From: Cyanobacteria bacterium T3Sed10_344R1
Lineage (GTDB): Bacteria > Cyanobacteriota > Cyanobacteriia > Phormidesmidales > Phormidesmidaceae
Direction: 5' to 3'
Length of the DNA: 7,454 nt
NCBI GenBank assembly: GCA_003566335.1
Contig: PXDR01000296.1
Coordinates: forward strand, 1-7,454
Position numbers and translations under genes: made by a program. Within the stretch, counting starts at the first letter, position 1. Every line of letters starts with the position of its first letter. This document shows, in pieces, positions 6,977 through 7,454 of the stretch. The notes under the pieces are model-generated. The model did not search any database, was not told the origin of the DNA, and saw only the letters and a program-made list of their open reading frames with translations.

Positions 6977-7002
6977 GTCAAGGGTGCGATCGCACCCTTG
7001 AC
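6977..7002 (+). promoter_or_regulatory. Perfect 26-bp palindrome between rpoC1 and rpoC2
   Basis: The half-site GTCAAGGGTGCGA (6977-6989) is followed at once by its exact reverse complement (6990-7002). In RNA it would fold into an 11-bp stem with a GAUC loop, the strongest hairpin I see in the window. It begins 21 bases after the rpoC1 stop. There is no T run on either side, so it does not fit an intrinsic terminator and would not be expected to stop rpoC2 transcription. A role in mRNA processing or stability, or binding of a dimeric protein to DNA, is inference. Confidence 0.7.
6985..6994. repeat. HIP1 site (TGCGATCGCA) at the centre of the rpoC1-rpoC2 palindrome
   Basis: GCGATCGC at 6986-6993, with T and A flanks, forms the exact centre of the 26-bp palindrome in this spacer. 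The palindrome may have grown outward from a HIP1 core, but that is speculation. Confidence 0.9.
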
Positions 7003-7051
7003 ATCACCACCACAGCAACCACCAGCAGACGTTTGAGGGGCGGAGTATTCC

Positions 7052-7454
7052 ATGGCAGCGCAAGGTTCCCAATCCACCACCACCACCTTCTACAACCGAA
7101 TTATTGACAAAAAACAGCTCAAGAGTCTGATCTCTTGGTCGTTTACCACCCACGGGACGGCTCGCACCGCCCACCTAGCCGACCTAGTGAAAGACCTGGG
7201 CTTCAAGTACGCCACCCAAGCCGGGATTTCCATCAGCGTCGATGACTTGCAGGTGCCCGACACCAAGCGGGCCATGTTGAGCACTGCCGAAGAGGACATT
7301 CGCACCACCGAAGACCGCTATACCCGAGGGGAAATCACCGAAGTCGAGCGCTTCCAGAAAGTAATCGACACCTGGAACACCACCAGCGAAGAGCTCAAAG
7401 ACGAGGTGGTGCGCAACTTCAAAGACAACAACCCCCTCAACTCCGTTTACATCA
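7052..7454 (+). CDS. rpoC2: DNA-directed RNA polymerase subunit beta' (RpoC2, C-terminal part), partial at window end
   Basis: The first 134 codons of the gene for the C-terminal portion of split beta'. The frame is open to the window end. The ATG at 7052 follows GGAG (7042-7045) by six bases. After a short Ser/Thr-rich leader with four ACC codons in a row, the protein reads FYNRIIDKKQLKSLISW (13-29), GTARTAHLADLVKDLGFKYA (35-54), SISVDDLQVP (60-69) and YTRGEITEVERFQKVIDTW (90-108), all typical of RpoC2. It stops at NPLNSVYI (127-134), immediately before the place where the bridge helix begins in relatives. The bridge helix, trigger loop and the large cyanobacterial SI3 insertion therefore lie beyond the window; complete cyanobacterial RpoC2 proteins are usually over 1,200 residues. 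The leader before FYN is about ten residues longer than in relatives I recall, so the exact start is slightly uncertain. Confidence 0.97.
   Translation, partial: MAAQGSQSTTTTFYNRIIDKKQLKSLISWSFTTHGTARTAHLADLVKDLGFKYATQAGISISVDDLQVPDTKRAMLSTAEEDIRTTEDRYTRGEITEVERFQKVIDTWNTTSEELKDEVVRNFKDNNPLNSVYI

Noticed and set aside
6998..7003. Perfect -35 hexamer TTGACA before rpoC2
   Set aside because: No -10-like hexamer lies 16-18 bases downstream; the bases there are AC-rich.
6953..7054. Possible frameshift splitting one rpoC gene in two
   Set aside because: RpoC1 ends and RpoC2 begins at the normal cyanobacterial boundary, with a 96-base spacer and a separate ribosome-binding site.
1..7454. Mobile element, CRISPR array, tRNA or defence genes
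   Set aside because: No transposase, terminal repeats, regularly spaced repeats, tRNA-like sequence or foreign gene was seen; the window is fully explained by core genes and their spacers.

Overview
This window is a piece of a cyanobacterial chromosome carrying core information-processing genes, all on the + strand: rpsT (ribosomal protein S20), a TatD-family hydrolase, rpoB, rpoC1 and the first 134 codons of rpoC2. The decisive taxonomic sign is that the RNA polymerase beta' subunit is split into separate RpoC1 and RpoC2 proteins, which is characteristic of cyanobacteria and plastids. A plastid is unlikely because rpsT and tatD sit directly upstream and because the window holds four copies of the cyanobacterial HIP1 octamer GCGATCGC. 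The codons are rather GC-rich at third positions. I cannot name the genus.

Layout: rpsT (11-319, GTG start) is followed by a 93-base spacer with repeated CTTGAC motifs, then tatD (413-1198). Next comes the largest gap, 468 bases (1199-1666). It holds a weak hairpin just after tatD, two tentative promoters, and a 10-bp hairpin about 84 bases before rpoB; I see no convincing gene in it. rpoB (1667-4966, 1,099 residues) is separated by 114 bases from rpoC1 (5081-6955, 624 residues), and that spacer contains an inverted repeat enclosing two 14-base tandem repeats, then a HIP1 site. After rpoC1 a 96-base spacer carries a perfect 26-bp palindrome centred on another HIP1 site. rpoC2 starts at 7052 and runs off the window end just before the expected bridge helix.

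Functionally, RpoB, RpoC1 and RpoC2 are the large catalytic subunits of one enzyme, the RNA polymerase core, and are probably co-transcribed. RpoB supplies much of the nucleotide-binding side of the active centre. RpoC1 supplies the catalytic NADFDGD aspartates and a zinc-binding site. RpoC2 carries the rest of beta'. Every diagnostic motif I looked for is intact, with no frameshift, insertion sequence, CRISPR array or sign of horizontal transfer.

I found no undescribed system. The points worth a second look are small: structured elements ahead of each rpo gene, an unusual C-terminal loop in TatD, and a hydrophobic small reading frame in the rpoB leader.
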